Positions 1 to 12,476 are shown, numbered from the stretch's first letter. The stretch is DNA of 64,000 nucleotides from Cristatella mucedo (GCA_009760855.2 WPIO01000043.1:2296001-2360000), one strand, 5' to 3'. Notes: generated by a model not told the origin, from the letters alone. Made by a program: numbers and translations.

Positions 1-455
1 CATCAGGCAAAGCATCGTACCACTCGCTTTTCGGAATCCAACAGTCTAGAAATACCTCGTACAAACCTTAAATCCTTTGGAGACCGTGCATTTAGCTCGT
101 ATGCTCCCACAGCCTGGAACTCCCTCCCGACCTGCATCAGAACATCCCCTGACCTGACCACATTTAAAAGAAACTTAAAAACATACCTATTTAGGACAGC
201 ATTTAGTGGGTCCTTGTGATTCGTCCTCGATGTGCTAATGCGTGCTGACACTGTTCATGCTGCCACTAACCACATTTGCATTCTGACCCAGTGCATGTAA
301 CCCCTAACCATGTTATTCATTTTGCTTGTTTTTCAAGCATGATTTTACTTACTATTCTATTGCGTATCACTTTGCAGCAAATGTAAAGCGCCTAGAAAGA
401 GATTGAGTTCTCCGAGGGCGCTTTATCAAGTGCAATATTATTATTATTATTAAAT
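1..455 (+). mobile_element. LINE A 3' end (CR1/L2-like non-LTR retrotransposon)
   Basis: Sequence shared with the best LINE A copy (54725-56452): end of the reverse transcriptase ORF, 3' UTR, the terminal hairpin AAAGCGCC (385-392) / GGCGCTTT (417-424), and a (TTA)n tail to about 452. It is probably the 3' part of a copy that starts before the window. Confidence 0.85.
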
Positions 456-477
456 ATGTGTGCGTGACTGGCCATTA

Positions 478-2345
478 TGAACTTCAGAAGAATTCAATAT
501 TCATGCTGAAAACTCTTGTAACATCCAGGTCAGCTCATTTCTTGACTGTTTGAAAAACTTTGGTTTGGTCCAACACGTTAACCCAACCACTCAGTTGTCC
601 TACCGGCAACAGATTTCTGTCCCACTGACTTTGCTGTGTGGAACACTGAACCTCTCCGATCACGGTTCGATCGCATTTACTGTTCCTGCTCCGTTGTACC
701 TACCGGAAACTGATGAGTTTGTTTAAAAAGCATACCCCGAGACTATATTGCGAAATCTGTTTGAGATGCAGGTATTCTTGATCTGCCACCTGACTCAACC
801 GACAGCAATGGTACCCATACTGGTGCACCAAACGTGGCACTCTGTAGTTCTCTTCAAATATTCTACAATCCATTCTTTCCGTGTAGAGATTCACTGAGGT
901 TCCTCTGAATTTATGAAGACTTGAAAAACGCACCTAGCTACACTCAGGCTTAAATCTATTTTCATAGGTCTGGAATCTGGATCAGACAAAAATGTAGTCA
1001 ATTTAAAAGAATTACTTCGAGTCTACATCCGGGGCTTAACAAAGCCAAGGTCTCTTCTTTTCACGCGAAAAACTGAATTATTCCTGCCAGTCGGACCGAC
1101 AAATTGATAAGTCGTAAAAATATTGTAGGTTAATGCTAAGAGGTCTCAATAAGCAGATATTAAAGCTCAGCCTAAAGGTTTTTAGCCTTCTTCACTGAAA
1201 AACAGTGCTCACTCCTGCTAAAGTAGTTGATGAATCACAGTCTCTGACCTCCCGTTAAAATTTTTCCGAGGATTCAACATGAGATGTTAAGACATCACTA
1301 TGTTCCAGTAGTAAGAGATCGTCTCCTGAAGATCATATACCATAATATCTGAGGTCCTAACGGGAAAGAACAAATTAGTGTAGCCGTTACCCAGTTATTA
1401 TCGGTTAAAAAGGCTTTAAGCCAAGTCTTTAAAATCGGCCATCGTTAGAACGGTACTTAAAAAGCCTGGATTCGATGCCGGATCCGCGCAAGCTATCGTA
1501 CAGTTTCCCTTCCATTTTTGTCAAAGATTGTTAAAAAAAGTGTCGCTAAGCAGCGTCTAGCGCAAGCAGAGGAGAAGGAAATGTTAGAAAATTTTTATTT
1601 GGGTGAAGCAGCATAACTATACCGGAGCTGCTTTCCTCTGTGTAACCAACGAGATCATAAGCAGCAACGATGAAAAGGACGTTACTGCATTAGCAATGCT
1701 AGATCTACCAGCTGCCTTCACCACCATTGATCCAATTGTAATATTTGAACGACGGAGAATCATGACTGGTCTGTCAGAGTAGGCAATAATTAAAAGGGCC
1801 CGATTCAAATCGTAGTCGTCAGAGGGTTTTCATTCGGTACTGTGTGGAGTCAGGTCTCATCTAACCGAACAGTAGAAAGAAGAAGAGAAGTATCTAACCT
1901 GTAGAATCCCTAAAGCGTTTTTAATCGTTCCAGTTCTCTAGTCGTTCTCCCCTGCTGAGACAAGATATTCAAAACAATGTGATAGGATGTCACCTTTTTA
2001 CTGATGGTACGCAGCTCTATTTACAGCTTAAAACAGCAGCATCTGCCGCAGCAGCTGGTAAAATCAATGCTTTCCTTGCCAAAATTCATTTTCAAATGTC
2101 GGCAATTTTTTTTTAACTAAACAACAATAAAACTAAGCTGTTTCCCATAGTACACCCAAAGTCGATGGTTGGACTAGATGGCTTTACTATCGCAATAAGT
2201 GATGCCGTTGGGCGCCAATCTACAGCTGCCTCAATTTTTAACGCTTCGAAGTAGAATTTTGAAACGTTTAAAAAAATACTTCTGCAGCTTGCCTTCACGT
2301 CAGATTCCTATGTAAGATTACAAATTATCTTTCAAGGCGGTTTGC
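478..2345 (+). mobile_element. LINE B remnant: endonuclease and RT N-terminal region
   Basis: Translation near 478-700 shows a broken LINE endonuclease: FNIHAENSC, then FLDCLKNFGLVQHVN, then LSDHGSIAF (the SDH catalytic motif). The middle (940-1400) matches 19200-19590 closely, so the two copies define one family. Around 1640-2310 are decayed RT blocks. Many stops and frameshifts make it inactive. The 3' end is missing, and the sequence fades near 2345. Confidence 0.75.
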
Positions 2346-3590
2346 AATTAAATTATATTCTTAGTTCTGTCTGGGCTAGATATTGTTTATACATTTTTAG
2401 TTGCACACCGCAATGTATAACAATGAAACGAGATCTTAAACATGGCTTCCGATAGGAGTGGTAAAACTGCCCAGTTGCACCGCAGAAGCTGCCCAGACAG
2501 TGAGAATATGATTCTAACTGATGAGCAATATTTAATTATTTTGAACTAAAAAGCGACTCGTCACAAGTGAATATATATTAGCGAGAAATTCCGAGGACCT
2601 CTCTGTTACTAGTGTTTTCGCAGCCATAAGGAGGTTGGTATATCACAAATGTAGTAACAACAGTGTGCGGGTATTGAGCTTTCAGAGTACCTATGTCTTT
2701 CTAGGTATTCTGAAAGGTGTGGTCTGTGGTTGTGGACATTTTATTATTGCATCTCATAGTAACCAATAGTAACTAATTCAAACTATGGCCCACGCACAAT
2801 GCTGCTGGTCATATGGCCGAGCGATTCGTGAACAATGACGGTAGCCTTACAACCCAGAATGTAGTACGGCGGGGACTGGAGAAACTAGGACCTTAACGGG
2901 GTAGGGTGTCTCAGGTATAAGCCACCACAGGATGGTGGTATCCACTTCTCGGTTAGTAGAAATGCGTCCATCTTCTCCACGGCAACTTGATTAGGGGATA
3001 AGTAGGCCGTTGTTTTGTTGAGACCGGAACTTTGACACGTTGAACGTTGAGGCCTTCCATGCGCGCCGGTGGCAAACAGAGAGTACTGAGACAGGGGCAA
3101 GTGTGACTATCACTTGCCAGCCAACTGCGACTATAGTTTAAGTTACAGGGTTAATTTACCAACGGTTTAACGGTTTGAATCAAAGTACGGGCAATTCATA
3201 CTAGGTGGCAAGAGTCCGGGCCATATTGGCTGAGTCAACGAATGCTTGGGACCCTAGTAAAGGCAGATTGTCGACTCTTGGTCACCCCCTTATTTTGCAA
3301 GCATGATTCGTGACTGTTTGCGAGATAATTCAAGAGAGAATGGCTATGGAAAGCCCAACATGCGATGTTTTTGAAAATACATTGCAAACCATTTGGGCCG
3401 GAAAGTTTGCGTTTCTCAAAAATGCCAGGTTCAGCTGTGTAACAATGTGATTCCTTTTATTGCAAACCTTAGCGTCGATTTTGCGAGCCCAATGTTGAAT
3501 GTATTTCGTGGCTTGCACTATTACTTAAAAGTGTACGCATTTATCGTTCATATCTATTATGTAATGCCATAATTATACTGAATTACAAGA
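2346..3590. other. Unassigned DNA
   Basis: I see no exon, LINE or tRNA-like signal here. The only structure is a perfect 8-bp inverted repeat, GGCAAGTG at 3096-3103 and CACTTGCC at 3111-3118, with a 7-base loop. Confidence 0.4.
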
Positions 3591-3795
3591 GTGGAGGCTC
3601 ACACACATGCACACCTGCTCAAACGCACACACACGCACACGTCACGTACACGCACGGACGAACACACAAACAAGCGACGGCTGAGCGTCACGGACGCCAT
3701 TCTCGGGTCGCAAGCCGTATGGTCGCTGTTCCTGGAGTGGGAGGCGCTGGTACGCCCTCCTCCGATCCGACGGGGCAGGGCTAATCTGGTTAAGG
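3591..3795. other. CpG- and CA-rich patch
   Basis: About 200 bases markedly richer in G+C and CpG than the surroundings. It begins with a degenerate (CA/CG)n stretch (3598-3672) and continues with a GC-rich, non-repetitive part to about 3790. The 70-residue open frame over it shows no recognisable domain and is His/Thr/Arg-rich because of the simple repeat. Confidence 0.4.
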
Positions 3796-3989
3796 TACCT
3801 TAACTTGTTCAAATATTTAGAACTTTAGTCCATTGATATATGCAAACGCAGACACGTATATTCGTGTACTAGCTTTCAGTTCATTTTCAAAGTACGGGAG
3901 GCAGATTTGACTAGGTAATCGCTGTTCTTTTATTTCTGTGCTACATTAATGGCGTGTTATTGTCTGTGCGACCGTAAAGCCGCTCATCT

Positions 3990-5432
3990 TTATGCACGGA
4001 ATTCAACTGTTTATCTATACCGCACTCTGCCGAAACTGCTCTCCTCCGTGTTAACAATGACATTCTACGTGTCAACGACGACGGGAATGTCACGGCCCTA
4101 GCTCTGCTAGATCTGTCTGCTGCCTTCGACACCATTGATCACGAAGTTCTGCTTGAACGACTGAGAACGACGATCGGTCTGGCAGACGAAGCACTGGCGT
4201 GGTTTAAATCATACTTGTCTGATCGTGTTCAATCCGTGTCGTGTGGGGGTCAGGTCTCAGACATGAGAAGGTTCACCTGTGGAGTCCCTCAAGGGTCTGT
4301 ACATGGTCCCTTGCTGTTCTCCATTTATACGCAACCTCTGGGAAAAGTGATTAAGGTCCATGGAATAGGATATCACTTCTATGCTGACGATACTCAGTTG
4401 GATTTATCATTTAAACCGTCGGAATCTGCTGCAGCAACTGAGAAACTGAATGCTTGCTTGCCGATATTCGATCATGGATGTCGGAAAACTTCCTGAAATT
4501 AAATGACGATAAAACCGAACTGCTTCTCATAGGACACCCTAAGCGTGTGGCTGGATTAAAAGGCTTTGCTGTTCTAATAGGCGATGCTATTGTGCGAGCT
4601 TCACCACGTGCTCGTAATCTAGGTGTCGTGTTCGACAGCTGCCTCAATTTCAAAAGCTTCATTCAGAAGACTGCCTCTACAGCTAGCCATCACATCCGAT
4701 CCCTATCCAAGATTAGAAGCTGTCTCCCACAGTGGCTTGTAAAAAATTTAACTAGCTCTTTAGTTCTGTCTCGGCTTGATTATTGTAATTTCCTTTTGGC
4801 TGGGCTACCAAAGAAAGCTATAATGCCACTACAGCGGACTATGAATGTGGATGCAAGGCTGGTCTTCAAGTCCCAGCGGTTTGAGCACGTGTCAACTTTG
4901 CTGGAAGAGCTGGGATGGTTGCCGGTTGAGCAAACGATACGGAGCAAATTTCTTACGCTGACCCACAAGGCCCGCCACGGCTTGACTCCTTCATACCTAG
5001 CTGAGCTGCTGCATCAGCTTCAGCCTATTCGCACCCTCAGGTCCTGTGTGGACAATAAATTAGCTGTCCCATTCCTCCGCTTAAAGACAGTTGGCGACAG
5101 AAGCTTTAGCTCTGCAGGTCCTTGACTGTGGAACTTGCTTCCACAATTCTTACGCAACGGCAACTACTTTCCAACTGCCGACTATGGCACATCTTTTTCA
5201 GCGGTCCTGAACTGCTACTTCTATGCTACTCACTACCTCAACTGCTCTCCTAACTCTGCTATGCTTCCCACTTTCTCTTTGTTTCGTGAGACGAAGTCTG
5301 TTGGGTACCGAATGCGTACCGAAAGCCGCTTAGGCCGTGAGTGGGCTATGCAAAACTCTCCTGCGTAACGCCCACATGGTCTTGATGACTTTGTGGAGTT
5401 ACTGACGGAGATACATTACATTACATTACATT
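3990..5432 (+). mobile_element. LINE B, RT domain to 3' tail
   Basis: This is one of the best LINE B copies. The RT shows ALLDLSAAFDTIDHEVLLERL, GVPQGSVHGPLLF and the catalytic YADD at 4380-4391, then the C-terminal thumb region to about 5125 and the 3' end, closing in an (ACATT)n-like tail at 5412-5432. A frameshift near 4465 splits the ORF between two frames, so it is inactive. It is 5'-truncated. Confidence 0.85.
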
Positions 5433-5826
5433 ACCTCGCACGAACCTGAAATCCTCTACAGACCGTTCCTATATTTTGTATGCTCTTAAAACCGGGAATT
5501 TTCTCCCGACTTGCGTCACGACATCCACTGACTTGACCACATTTACGAGAAACTAAACACTTATTTACTTACCGCAGAAGTCAGTGAGTTCCTATTATTA
5601 CACCTTTATACACTTATGCATGCTGACACTGTGCGCATGCCCAAACTAACCAAACTTGCATGCTAACCCTGTGCATGTCACCTTAAACCATGTTATTCTT
5701 ATTGCTGATTGACCATGCTACCACTAACCATTCGATCCTGCTTCCTTTGCAATAACTGTAAGTCGCCTACAAGAGATTAAGTTCTCAGAGGGCGCTCTTT
5801 CAGTTGTGTTGTTATTTTTACTACTA
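5433..5826 (+). mobile_element. LINE A 3' end
   Basis: Matches LINE A from the ACCTCG-ACAAACC region through the 3' UTR and terminal hairpin to a T-rich tail. It begins exactly where the LINE B tail at 5432 ends, so LINE B may have inserted into this copy. No LINE A sequence is recognisable before LINE B. Confidence 0.75.
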
Positions 5827-7670
5827 CGGATTTGTTTCACTTTTGCTGCTTTTACAGTCTGTCTGTTGTGCTGCTGGTGGTGAGATCATTTACGCTCTTT
5901 AGCTTTTACAGTACTTTATTTAGCAGATTTTTGGCAGATTTCCTGTTCGCTTTAGCTGGCGTTATAGCTCGCCTTTACGGCTTCTTTTTTCATAGCTTAC
6001 GGTTAATTCGCAGAAATTTAACTTAACAGGAAAATGCCAACGATACGATACAAACAAAAGTGCAAAATTGCCCTGCATAAATATGATAAATACTTCAATG
6101 CGTTAGCTCAGCTGAGAGCAGCGTAAGAGGAGTATACCGCTAGCAAAGGAAGCATCATCAGCCCGTAAGCATTCTGGCAGCATCACATAGTAGTGCAGAG
6201 CTTAAGCCGCTGGATAACCATTAGCAATCTTTTATCAACTAGACAAGTTCGCATTCCTTTGAAGTGCCGGACTTTAATATTTAGGTTTAAATTTTATAAC
6301 CTAAGCAGAATTATGAATTCTGAAATTTCTGAGCCTTTTTTAAATATATGTCATTGCAGTACCTTAGTTGTGTCACTGCAGTACCTTAGTTGTGTGACCA
6401 AAATGCAGCACGAAGGGGCAAACCCTATACGACATCCGAGGAAGTCAAATGAAATAATAAACTTGCTTAATACCGAAGAGATATAGCCTATTACATGGGC
6501 TGTTACGTATAAATTTTTAACTATTTCATAGAAATATTTAAAATATCGTTAATTTGAACGGGTAACAAGTTAATTAGCTATCACTATTATTATTTGTATA
6601 ATGATACAGAACAGCAGCTGTAGTCTCCACGACGACTAAATACACAGTAACTACCCAGCCTTGATTGTGGATTGAGCATGCAACCTTTGGGTTCAGGCCT
6701 CCGACAAATACAATTATCCAAATAATGTTCTTAATGAGTTTAACAGAGAGTTGAGTAGCCAAAGAAACACTCCCACTTACTTGGTTAAGCTAAATGAGGT
6801 ATAGAGCTTGAATTTATCTGCTTAAAATAATCGTACAATATTGAATGAAGTACACATTTTACAGCTGTGGAACGGTAGCCAGAGATTGCATCCGATGCAG
6901 GACGAATTTGTGTCAGACAAGTAAGAGCAATCCCTACGGGCAGTAATGCACAGCGTCCTTGATGACCGGCAAATCGCTGTGGGTGGAAATATGGCATTTA
7001 GCAGCAGGTTCAGTAGTACAGTAATTTTAAACCTGAGTAATCAGAAAGCATTTACCATGGAGGTGAACGGCAAACAAAGAATCATGGCATCGCTGTTCAA
7101 ATAATTTGGAAATGCAGGGGTGGCATACGAATTTTCATTTATGCGAATATTGTTTCCGTTACAAAAGCGAAGTCACCTTCAGCAATGCACCGTAAGCTTA
7201 TAGGAAATCCAAAGAGTATGGATTTAAGCTTAGGATATGTTTTTGTGAAGATATCTATGATAACTATGACAACTATGATAATATTTTCAGCAATTGCAAA
7301 AACAGTTTTAGATTCAAGAGTGAATCAAAAATTTATATTACGACTTCGGTACTTGAAATCCCAGAACAAGGCAATTATAAATCGTATGTATCATGCGCTT
7401 CGTTTCAATTTAGAATGACAACAGGCTATACATTAATTTTCTATGCAAAATTAAGCTTGCCAGCTTCTTTATGTATTTAATCGAGTTTATTAGGTCATCA
7501 ATAATAGTCTAACACGCAGCCCACAACAGGGACAGGCATTGGAAACAATCTCTGTATTGTGAAGGCTACTCAACAAATATGTTTTCACGTATTTTATTTT
7601 GCAATTAAAAGGCACCAAAGCTGAGTGCATTGATGCGGAAAACTATAACTTCGTCTGAATAATGTTTTAG
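5827..7670. other. Unassigned DNA upstream of first visible Ig exon
   Basis: No convincing exon. An open frame at 6193-6482 contains WITISN and RIPLKC, faintly like an Ig first half, but has no good phase-1 donor. A 22-bp tandem duplication (one mismatch) lies at 6351-6394. A TTAGCTCAGCTGAGAGC stretch near 6105 resembles a tRNA box A without a clear box B. Confidence 0.3.
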
Positions 7671-7781
7671 TACCACTACCAAGTGACACAGGAATGTATT
7701 ACTGCAATGGCTATTATGTACCTCGTCCATATGGGGAATATGTGCTAGAAGAGTCTAATCAAATCTATGTATCAGTAACAG
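7671..7781 (+). CDS. Exon: second half of Ig domain 1
   Basis: An acceptor ending TTTTAG precedes the exon and a GTATGT donor follows. It starts and ends in phase 1 and encodes 36 full codons. The residues PLPSDTGMYYC form the classic F-strand Ig signature (D-x-G-x-Y-x-C), followed by a G-strand-like end, QIYVSVTG. The distance from acceptor to the Cys codon is exactly that of the exon at 16088, so both Ig domains carry an intron at the same place before strand F. The matching first half of this domain was not found upstream. Confidence 0.75.
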
Positions 7782-8411
7782 GTATGTTGTCATTACAATG
7801 AAACATGTAAATATATAGATGAAAATTATAATTATAGCCACAGATGACAATGAAAATGATCAAATACTTATATGAAGGATATCACATGCATATTCGTTAC
7901 TGCCCGGGTGAAGTGTGCAAATTAAGTAGATCTTAAATAATAATCATGCAAAGAGGGAGTGCAGTCAGCTGCTTATGCTTTTATTTATTCAAACCATTGA
8001 GCTAAACTGGTTTGAAGCACCTATTTCTAAAATAAACTCAGACAGCTTAAATTAAACGTCAACCCAAATCGTCATAAATGGAGTTGATAGCTGATCACAG
8101 GGTTTATATTTCCTTCTCGGGCAATGCATTTCAAAAGTATCTTTATCATGAAAAACATAAGGAATTCGAGAATTTAACAAACCTAGTATTAACATTGCTT
8201 GACCTAAAGTTAATTATACCATAGCATGCTAATAATTATTTTAACTGCAGTTGTCTCATATTCGGGAGATCAACTATTTGTTGTCAGGCCTGTCCTATGT
8301 ACAAATACTCTGTTTTTGTGTTCAATTGATTTTTGCTTATAAGCCTGCTTATTTTTTGATGTAACTGTTCTGTGTTGCACTTGAAGAATGGTTTGAGTTT
8401 CCCATAACCTT
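7782..8411. other. Intron DNA, nothing recognised
   Basis: AT-rich sequence between the first Ig exon and a SINE remnant. No repeat, exon or RNA feature was seen. Confidence 0.4.
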
Positions 8412-8588
8412 GTTGACAAACTAAGTGATTGCTCTTCATGACCTCATTCCTGAGGTCGAGGTTTTTAATCCTGTGGCAGTCGATACTTTATTGTTACTGG
8501 AGGCTGTAATGATAGCCTTAAAACACTTCTTTCGGTATAGAAAAACTGGCTGTTAAATCGGTTAGTACTTATTTTATTTATAGCTATT
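8412..8588 (+). mobile_element. SINE-2 (tRNA-like), degenerate copy
   Basis: Shares with 24885-25078 and 62014-62190 a tRNA-like 5' part with an ACCTCA...TGAGGT inverted pair and a box-B-like stretch, then a common body (a GTGATAGCC-like block, TCTTTCGGTATA, TTAAATCGGTTAG) and a TTATTTTATTTA end. It is too degenerate to be a tRNA gene. Confidence 0.65.
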
Positions 8589-8671
8589 ATTATGTATTAT
8601 AATAGCATGCGAATGATACTTGTTATTACCTTGTGTAAGTATCTTGTATCATAGAACGTTATGTGAGCATT

Positions 8672-8849
<178 letters not shown>

Positions 8850-9129
8850 AAGTGACATTTTAAACTTCTAGACATAAATGTACGGTCATCTGTCGTAGGG
8901 TACTTAGCGACGGACTAATATATTCTAACGATTATTTATATTGAGACGACGGAAGTAGGTAAATGAAACGTTACGATTGATTTTCACTAAACTAGTTGAG
9001 CTCCTAAAACTAAAAATTTGAGACTACATTAGTTGTGGCATTTCTCAAGCAAAACAATGAACGGTTGAAATTAAACCTAAAGTTCATTTTATTAAGCTTC
9101 AGTAATGCACAATCCATAATTATCAAGTA

Positions 9130-10455
9130 ATATTAACAATAATAATATTAATAATGCACTTGATAAAGCGCCCTCAGAGAACTCAATATCTTTCTAGGGG
9201 CTTTGCAAATTTCTGCAAAGGGAAATGCGATTGAATGGTGAGTAATATCATGTTAGATAAACAACAGGAATAACATAGTTAGGGGTGAAATGCACAGGTC
9301 AGCATGCAAATGTGGTTAGTGGCAGCATGTACAGTGTCAGCACTCATAAGCACATGAATGGGGAATCACAGGGACCCACTAAATGCTGTCCTAAATAGGT
9401 GTGTTTTTAAGTTCTTATTAAACATGGTCGAGTCGGGGGATGCTCTGACGCAGGTCGGGAGGGAGTTCCAGGCTTTGGGAGCATACACACTAAATGCATG
9501 CTCTCCGAAAATTTGAGGTTTGTTCGAAGTATTGGTAATAATAATAACAATAATAATAATACACTTGATAAAGCGCCCTCAGAGCACTCAACCTGTTGAA
9601 TTCCAAAAAGCAGATGGTACGATGCTTGGCCTGAAGGGGGGGTAGATCTGATAGGTAGGCTGGAGCCAAAGAATGAAGTGACCTAAAAGTGAGCGACGAA
9701 ACCTTGATGTCGATCCATTGCTTGACCGGTAGCCAGTGCAGGCCAGCGAGAAGTCGTGTGATGTGGCAACAGCGATGGTCACGACAGACAAGCCTAGCTG
9801 CAGAGTGTTGCGCAATGCTGCAATCGCCTAATCACACATGCCGGTAGGCCAGTATGCAGTGTGTTGCAGAAGTCGAGACAAGATGTCTCAAATGCACGGA
9901 CGAACTTAGTCGTGGTATCCCTATCGAAACAAGCCCGAATTTTAGCAATGTTATGAAGCTAAAAATAGGTGGATTTGACTGTGGAGCTGATATGGTCGTC
10001 TAACGAGAGGTCGTTTTGGAATATGACACCTAGATTTGAAGCTGATTCAACAGGAGATATGCTGGCAGAGCCAATTTTGAGAGTCGGCCTTTCCAATCTC
10101 TGGATTACACAGGGTTTGCCCATAACTAGTAAGTTAGTTTTATCATCGTTTAATTTTTGAAAATTTGCTGTCATCCATGTGCAGATGTCATCTTTACATG
10201 CAGTAAGTGAGTTGAGAGAATTTGAGGTGCTTGAAGGCTGGGAGGGATCAAAGTAAAGGTACAACTGAGTGTCATCCGCATTGAAGTGAAAGCCTAGATT
10301 GTGCTTGGCAATCACATCAGCAAAAGGGAGAGTATAAACCGTGAAAAGAACCGGACCTAGCAGGGAACCCTGACGTACCCCATATTTCAGAGGTACCTCA
10401 GATGATCTTTGTCCATTCACATCAATATTCTGGAGTCTCCCACTGAGATAGGACT

Positions 10456-10457
<2 letters not shown>
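9130..10457 (-). mobile_element. LINE A, reverse strand, RT to 3' end
   Basis: On the minus strand the 3' hairpin and (TTA)n lie at 9130-9200 and the RT reads up to about 10457. The RT frame shows GVRQGSLLGPVLFTVYTLP and FNADDTQLYL, so the catalytic YADD has become NADD. The copy is interrupted at about 9539-9592 by a tiny LINE A 3' end and stops at a (TA)n array. Confidence 0.85.
9539..9592 (-). mobile_element. Ultra-short LINE A insertion (3' hairpin and tail only)
   Basis: A (TTA)n-like tail plus the first 30 or so bases of the terminal LINE A hairpin lie inside another LINE A copy, between TTGGTA and TGTTGAATTCC, which are nearly adjacent in other copies. It is about 55 bases long, an extreme 5' truncation. 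Confidence 0.65.

Positions 10458-10542
<85 letters not shown>
10458..10542. repeat. (TA)n microsatellite
   Basis: A near-pure TA array starting exactly where the LINE A RT sequence stops. Confidence 0.95.
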
Positions 10543-12476
10543 TTGGATAGCTAGCTTTAGCTGTTGTTGTTAAAGAATAAAATGCCTGTCATAACTTTTT
10601 TATTTATGTTCAGCCGAGCTTATGTGTTGCATTATTGCTGCTGCCTGCTTCATTGATTGGCAGCTTCGGCTTTGCCCCCAACGTCTGCTAGGGCTAGCTA
10701 TGCCTTGCTGTGCTGCATCCATATGGCAGGGCCATCCTGACAGTATAATAAATGGTTGATGCTGAAAGCCCTGGATCACTTACTGAAGATGCATGTATAG
10801 ATCTGATACTTTAGCTGCCTGTCACAATTGCCATCCCTGTAGCAACTGGTTATGCTTTGCTAGTTCTACTTTGCAAGCCTCATGCTTCCCACATGTGGTA
10901 ATTGGTCAAGGACCCATGCTTACAGTCCGTGGCTGATTTAAGCATCACAGTGCCGCAATCAGCAAGAGGACAGCTTCCTTGCAGCTTGCCCCAGCTTGGA
11001 TGGCCGACCGAGGCCATCAGGTGCTCGTGAGTGCCTGACTGGTGCCAATGTATTCAGCACATTGTCACCATCGCTCGATGTTGGCCTCGTAGCTTGTGGG
11101 AAGCAACAGTGCTCTGCATAACATATAGTCAACTCATAGATAGATGCCCTGGAGTGCTCTGTGGCTGCACCTGCTACCCTAGGACATTGTCACCATCTGT
11201 CTGTCATGAAAGCCAAAGGCAAGAACAGGGTGATTATATTTGTAAAACCACAGCTAAACCTCATTCGTTTATATCAGTTTATGCCTTCATGCTCAGTTGG
11301 TTAGATGCTCAGGGTGGAAGTTAGCTCCTCGAGGGGAGGGCGAGGCTGGTAAACCAAGTGGGGTATGGCTTTTGTGGGCCTCCGGGCTGGTACTGGCTCT
11401 GCCAGCTCGTTTGGTCTGCTCAGGTTATTATTAGCTTGTTGCTAACTGCTGGTTATGCATGCCCACCATTTGGAGGAGGTTGTTGTTAAGACCACTGACT
11501 AAAAAGTCAGATAGCATACTCTTATTTTGAGTCTATCCAACCTTGCATCAGTCGATGACCTCCATAGTTTACATGCAAGCAATGGTGCCTGGCTGTCTTT
11601 CTGTCTCTCTCCCTTCCATCTCTCCCTGTAACTGTCTTGTTTTCTTTCTCTTCCTGTCTAGCTGTCTTTTTTGGTCTGTCTGTCATTCTCTTTCCCGTGC
11701 TCTCTCTCCCCTCTCTCCCACTCTCTCCCTCCACCTCTTTTGCCTTCTCCCCATCACTCTCACTCTCTCTCTCCGGTCATGTGTTCGTCTTTCTCTTTCA
11801 TTCAATCACCTTGTCTGTGCATACAACCACCTGTGTCTGCAACTAGTTGCTGGTTAGTTTCGGCTGCCAGCCCTCCAGCAGTAGCAGGAACTACTCCTGG
11901 ATCATAATATAGCAGCCTGTCTTGATTGGGCTGGGAAACCACCTCCCCTCTACTGCAATGGTGCTTTGTGCATTCATTCATTTGGCTGGTTCTATGCTCA
12001 TTGTTGGCTGTCATGATCCTGCTTACATAAAAATCACTGGTCTTGCCTCACATTTGCATCTTTTCTGACAAGTGCCCATTGTCTCGAGCAGCTGTCTCAG
12101 CATGATCAGACAGTTGCAATGCTGCAGATGCATTTTCCAAAAAACACCAGCATAGCTCCAGCTGCCTTGCTGTGCAGCATTCACAGGTTGCTCTTTTGTG
12201 AGTCAATCTTTGCTTAGCTGAACATGCTTGCCCACTGCCTGCTGAATTATGATTGGCTCACGCTTCTGGCATATTTTAATTTTGAGTTTGAACCCTACAC
12301 TCAGCAGCATGGGTGTTGGTGACTAACTGATCATCATTAGACCTAGGATCACTTCCCGTGAGGCATTTACGACTCACCTATTTTCTAGCTGCCAGAGAAT
12401 GGACTCTGCTCCAGTCTGGACCATACTATCTAGGGCTGTAGCACCAGCCCATCCTCTTATCAGCAACCCAACATTG
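10543..12476. other. Unassigned, GC-richer segment with pyrimidine tract
   Basis: About 1.9 kb that looks compositionally different from its surroundings (rich in CTGCC, GCTGC and TTGCTG words) between two LINE A fragments. It holds a long CT-rich tract (about 11590-11790) and a tRNA box-A-like stretch (ATGCTCAGTTGGTTAGATGC, near 11288). Open frames of 70-104 residues are low-complexity or have no recognisable domain. It may be one unrecognised transposon or an older insertion. Confidence 0.35.
11590..11790. repeat. Polypyrimidine (CT-rich) low-complexity tract
   Basis: About 200 bases that are almost all C and T on the + strand with TCTCTC and CCCTCT runs. Ser/Leu/Phe-rich reading frames over it are artefacts. 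Confidence 0.85.

Noticed and set aside
11543-11907. Ser/Leu/Phe-rich open frames
   Set aside because: They come from a pyrimidine-rich low-complexity tract with no domain or splice context.
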